DNA from: Bacteroidota bacterium
Lineage (GTDB): Bacteria; Bacteroidota; Bacteroidia; Bacteroidales; UBA12077
Length of the DNA: 64,000 nt
Assembly (NCBI GenBank): GCA_020444275.1
Contig: JAHLLG010000002.1
Span: 186,001-250,000 of the forward strand
Direction: 5' to 3'
The notes under the pieces: model-generated
What the model saw: only the letters and a program-made list of their open reading frames with translations
What the model was told of the DNA's origin: nothing
Databases searched by the model: none
Position numbers and translations under genes: made by a program
In this document: positions 61,669 to 64,000 of the stretch, one piece after another
How the letters are laid out: every line of letters begins with the position of its first letter
Position numbering within the stretch: position 1 is the stretch's first letter

Positions 61669-64000
61669 TTAATCGTTTTTAACCCACTTAATTGCATCGG
61701 CAAAAATCATTTTCCCAACTGATTTATTGGTCAATTCTACCTTCGCATTTTGCGGAGATATATAAAATGTACCCATATAATTCCAACCTTCATCCAATTC
61801 TTCATCCGATAAGGTAATTTCATCCATACCATCATCGTGATAAATATTAAAGTTGTAGTTAGGTTTACGTTTTTCTCTCTGCCACTCCACACTAAATTTC
61901 ATTATATTGCAATAGATATCGTAGTACCCAGCTTCATGCAACTCTGCATTCCATTGAGCAATACGTTCACCTTCGCCTGTTTTGGTATACATTCCTGATC
62001 GAACATATTTTCCGTAAAAGCCTGAATTTAATACAGGTTTCCATTCTGCCGGAGGATTCCAAAAATGAATTCCGGAGTATTTATATTTGTCTTCCTTATT
62101 TTTATTGATGAGTGTCTTTAAATAACTTTCGTATGTTTCCTGAATAAATTCAAAACCATTGTCTTCATTATCAACAATATATTCGTTGGAATTAGCTATT
62201 TCTGTAAAAAGTGGGTAATCTTTTACATCATCTAAAATGGGAACTTTCTTTATTTCATCAAATCCGGAAAACTCATAAACCAAATTATTAGGTAGGTTCT
62301 CTGAAATATTAGTAAAGATATTCATTCGGGTGGGTTCGGTTGGAAACAACACGCCTATCTCTTTCGCACTATGAGCAGGAATATAAATTTTCTTTGAGTA
62401 ATCCAGTTCTTCGGGTCCATCAGAGTTAAAGCTTCTGCTGTTACTTTTATCATCTAAATCAATATTCATGGTAATAATTCCATCAATATTTTCAGGATTT
62501 GCAATTTTAAACCGGATCTGATATTTGGTGTATTCTCCATCAAGAACTTTGTAGGTTTGTAAATCTTTAATTAGAAATCCGGGCAGCTTTTTTTGCGTAT
62601 ACCATTGATTTACCTCTGATCGAATGGAATTTTTAAAAGTTTGTTCTATTAATGCTTCCAGTTCGCTGAATGTAAACGTTTGGTGCTTGTTTTCATCAAT
62701 AAGTTGATTAATAACCCGATTGAACGGTTCATCTCCATATCTTGCTTTAAACAACGAAAAGAGATAATCACCTTTTGCCAGAATAATATCATTAATAGTT
62801 AGTTGATCGTCGTCATCATCCAACATATTATCTTTTTCAACTCCAGTTTGTATGAGTTTTTTAAGTGTGTGATCTTTTAGCTCCAGGTTAATTTTTTCTC
62901 CATCGCTAATTCCCCTGAAAAACCATCGATTTGATGTAAAATGCTGTACATTTCGTTCTCTTAAATATACTTCTAAAGCCAGATTTAATATAGGAAACTG
63001 ATCAGATTCCAGTTGAGTTACCTGGCTATAATAGTGAGGAATAAGACTAAAAGTATATTTGTCGACCACATTGTCGAACTGATACCATTCACTTGGTGGA
63101 GCCATTAAATTTCCTCGTACAAACCGCTTAAATATTCTGCATTGCAACTCTTCGGGCGAAACTTCTTCGTTGTTTTCTTTCATGCGCTCTTCAAAACGTT
63201 TTCTTCGCTTTCTAAAGTCTGTTTCTTCCATTATGACACCTTTTTCAGGGTAAAACATAATTTCGGGTTGAACAGCATCGCTGGTTACAGACCAAATATG
63301 TTTATCGAGGGCAAAGTGAATAGGTACTTCGGCAAATGAAAAACGGTTAAACCCATACGTTAAGTTAAGCAGAGTTCCATATTCATCGCGAAGCTCACGA
63401 ATAATTGCCGGCATGGTATCTTTAAATTCGGTAAAATGATTCAAATAGAAATCATTTCCTTTTGTAGAATATATGGAATACTCAATAGAATCAACAGTAA
63501 CAGAGTATTTATCATAATCTGCAATAAGCAAGCTTATTTTTGGTAGCACATAATCGTTCGTAAATTCAAAAACGCCATTTTCATGATTAGTGATTTGCCC
63601 TTGAGAGACTGCTGTTAAACTTTCATCAGTTGTTACTTTTAATGTAAATTGGGTAAAATCGGGTTGGTAATATGCTGGCTTATTGGTTGCATAAGTAACA
63701 CCAGATATTGGATACCACAAGGATTCACTGGTAAGACAAACAAAGTGGTCCTGAACATAAGCATATCGTTTTCTTGCTTTAAATATTTCCATTGCAAAAT
63801 TGTCCTCATAATTGTCCAGATTTTGATCAATAAAATGCGTATTTTCATTTATGCTACCTGAATAACTGAAGGTAATATTTGCTTGCTGATTAGGTTGAAG
63901 TCCATCAGGATATTGAATTTGTAACAGATGTAAATTTCTTGTAAATGAAACAATATTATTGTCAATAGTAATTTTAGAAATCTTAAGATCTGGATTCAAG
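61669..64000 (-). CDS. M1-aminopeptidase-like protein lacking the zinc motif, partial (5' end outside window)
   Basis: The frame is open to the window edge (no true start seen), so the N-terminus is missing. Residues about 1-165 of the visible part look like the saddle domain of M1 peptidases, followed by YGFNRFSFAEVPIHF and AVQPEIMFYPEKG, as in M1-like domains of ABC permease/M1 fusion proteins. Where HExxH should be there is only SLIPHYYSQ, so it is probably not a peptidase. RYGDEPFNRVINQLI is the helical domain. The last ~110 residues (AGYYDIYCNIMKF, then EGWNYMGTFYISP and ADAIKWV) resemble a golvesin/xanthan-lyase-type carbohydrate-binding domain. Missing N-terminus may hold ABC-2 helices. 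Confidence 0.68.
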   Translation of the reverse strand, partial: LNPDLKISKITIDNNIVSFTRNLHLLQIQYPDGLQPNQQANITFSYSGSINENTHFIDQNLDNYEDNFAMEIFKARKRYAYVQDHFVCLTSESLWYPISGVTYATNKPAYYQPDFTQFTLKVTTDESLTAVSQGQITNHENGVFEFTNDYVLPKISLLIADYDKYSVTVDSIEYSIYSTKGNDFYLNHFTEFKDTMPAIIRELRDEYGTLLNLTYGFNRFSFAEVPIHFALDKHIWSVTSDAVQPEIMFYPEKGVIMEETDFRKRRKRFEERMKENNEEVSPEELQCRIFKRFVRGNLMAPPSEWYQFDNVVDKYTFSLIPHYYSQVTQLESDQFPILNLALEVYLRERNVQHFTSNRWFFRGISDGEKINLELKDHTLKKLIQTGVEKDNMLDDDDDQLTINDIILAKGDYLFSLFKARYGDEPFNRVINQLIDENKHQTFTFSELEALIEQTFKNSIRSEVNQWYTQKKLPGFLIKDLQTYKVLDGEYTKYQIRFKIANPENIDGIITMNIDLDDKSNSRSFNSDGPEELDYSKKIYIPAHSAKEIGVLFPTEPTRMNIFTNISENLPNNLVYEFSGFDEIKKVPILDDVKDYPLFTEIANSNEYIVDNEDNGFEFIQETYESYLKTLINKNKEDKYKYSGIHFWNPPAEWKPVLNSGFYGKYVRSGMYTKTGEGERIAQWNAELHEAGYYDIYCNIMKFSVEWQREKRKPNYNFNIYHDDGMDEITLSDEELDEGWNYMGTFYISPQNAKVELTNKSVGKMIFADAIKWVKND

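Overview
The window is a 64 kb piece of an AT-rich chromosome, almost certainly from a Bacteroidota species, probably near the Marinilabiliales/Bacteroidales. The evidence is the set of families: large FtsX-like permeases ending in a conserved NP(A/V)(E/Q)SLRYE tail, a BlaI/BlaR1-type pair, a tricorn-like S41 protease, a split PntAA/PntAB/PntB transhydrogenase, a GxxExxY protein, and TAnnTTTG promoter elements. No rRNA, tRNA, CRISPR array, transposase or phage gene was seen.

Left third (1-19.2 kb). A signalling patch comes first: a PAS protein running off the left edge, a CheY-like receiver and a SiaC/DUF1987 protein. Envelope genes follow (mltG, a GT4 glycosyltransferase, murB). Then come a nitroreductase, a Bacteroidota-type helical protein, an orphan LeuD-like domain, the sucA-sucB pair of 2-oxoglutarate dehydrogenase, and pntAA-pntAB-pntB. 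A tightly packed operon encodes a secreted C45 acyltransferase-like protein, a sirtuin, an S4 RNA-binding protein and a second nitroreductase.

Middle (19.2-49.7 kb). This part is accessory and regulatory. It holds a TPR protein, a membrane HELTH protein, small unknowns, a C-GCAxxG-C-C protein and four FtsX-like permease genes, one of them half-size. It also has an ECF-type sigma factor with a small membrane partner, a cysteate synthase candidate (sulfonolipid precursor), and an NtrY/NtrX-like two-component pair divergent from one permease with a dyad between them. Further right are a BlaI/BlaR1 pair whose BlaR1 appears to carry an ExbD-like domain next to an exbD gene, a 5'-nucleotidase-like lipoprotein, an MscS channel, the tricorn-like protease, a DksA/TraR zinc-finger protein and a DsrE-like lipoprotein.

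Right end (49.7-64 kb). All genes here are on the minus strand and appear to form one export cluster. In transcription order they are an M1-aminopeptidase-like protein without its zinc motif (cut by the window edge), a TolC-like channel, an AcrA-like lipoprotein adaptor, an AcrB-like RND pump, a GxxExxY gene bracketed by short inverted repeats, a 1574-residue protein in which an RND pump is continuous with extra membrane segments and a complete ABC ATPase, and an ABC-2-type permease. A physical RND-ABC fusion set among both RND and ABC partners is the most unusual system in the window. It suggests a composite efflux or envelope-remodelling machine. All functional assignments come from reading the sequences; no database search was run.
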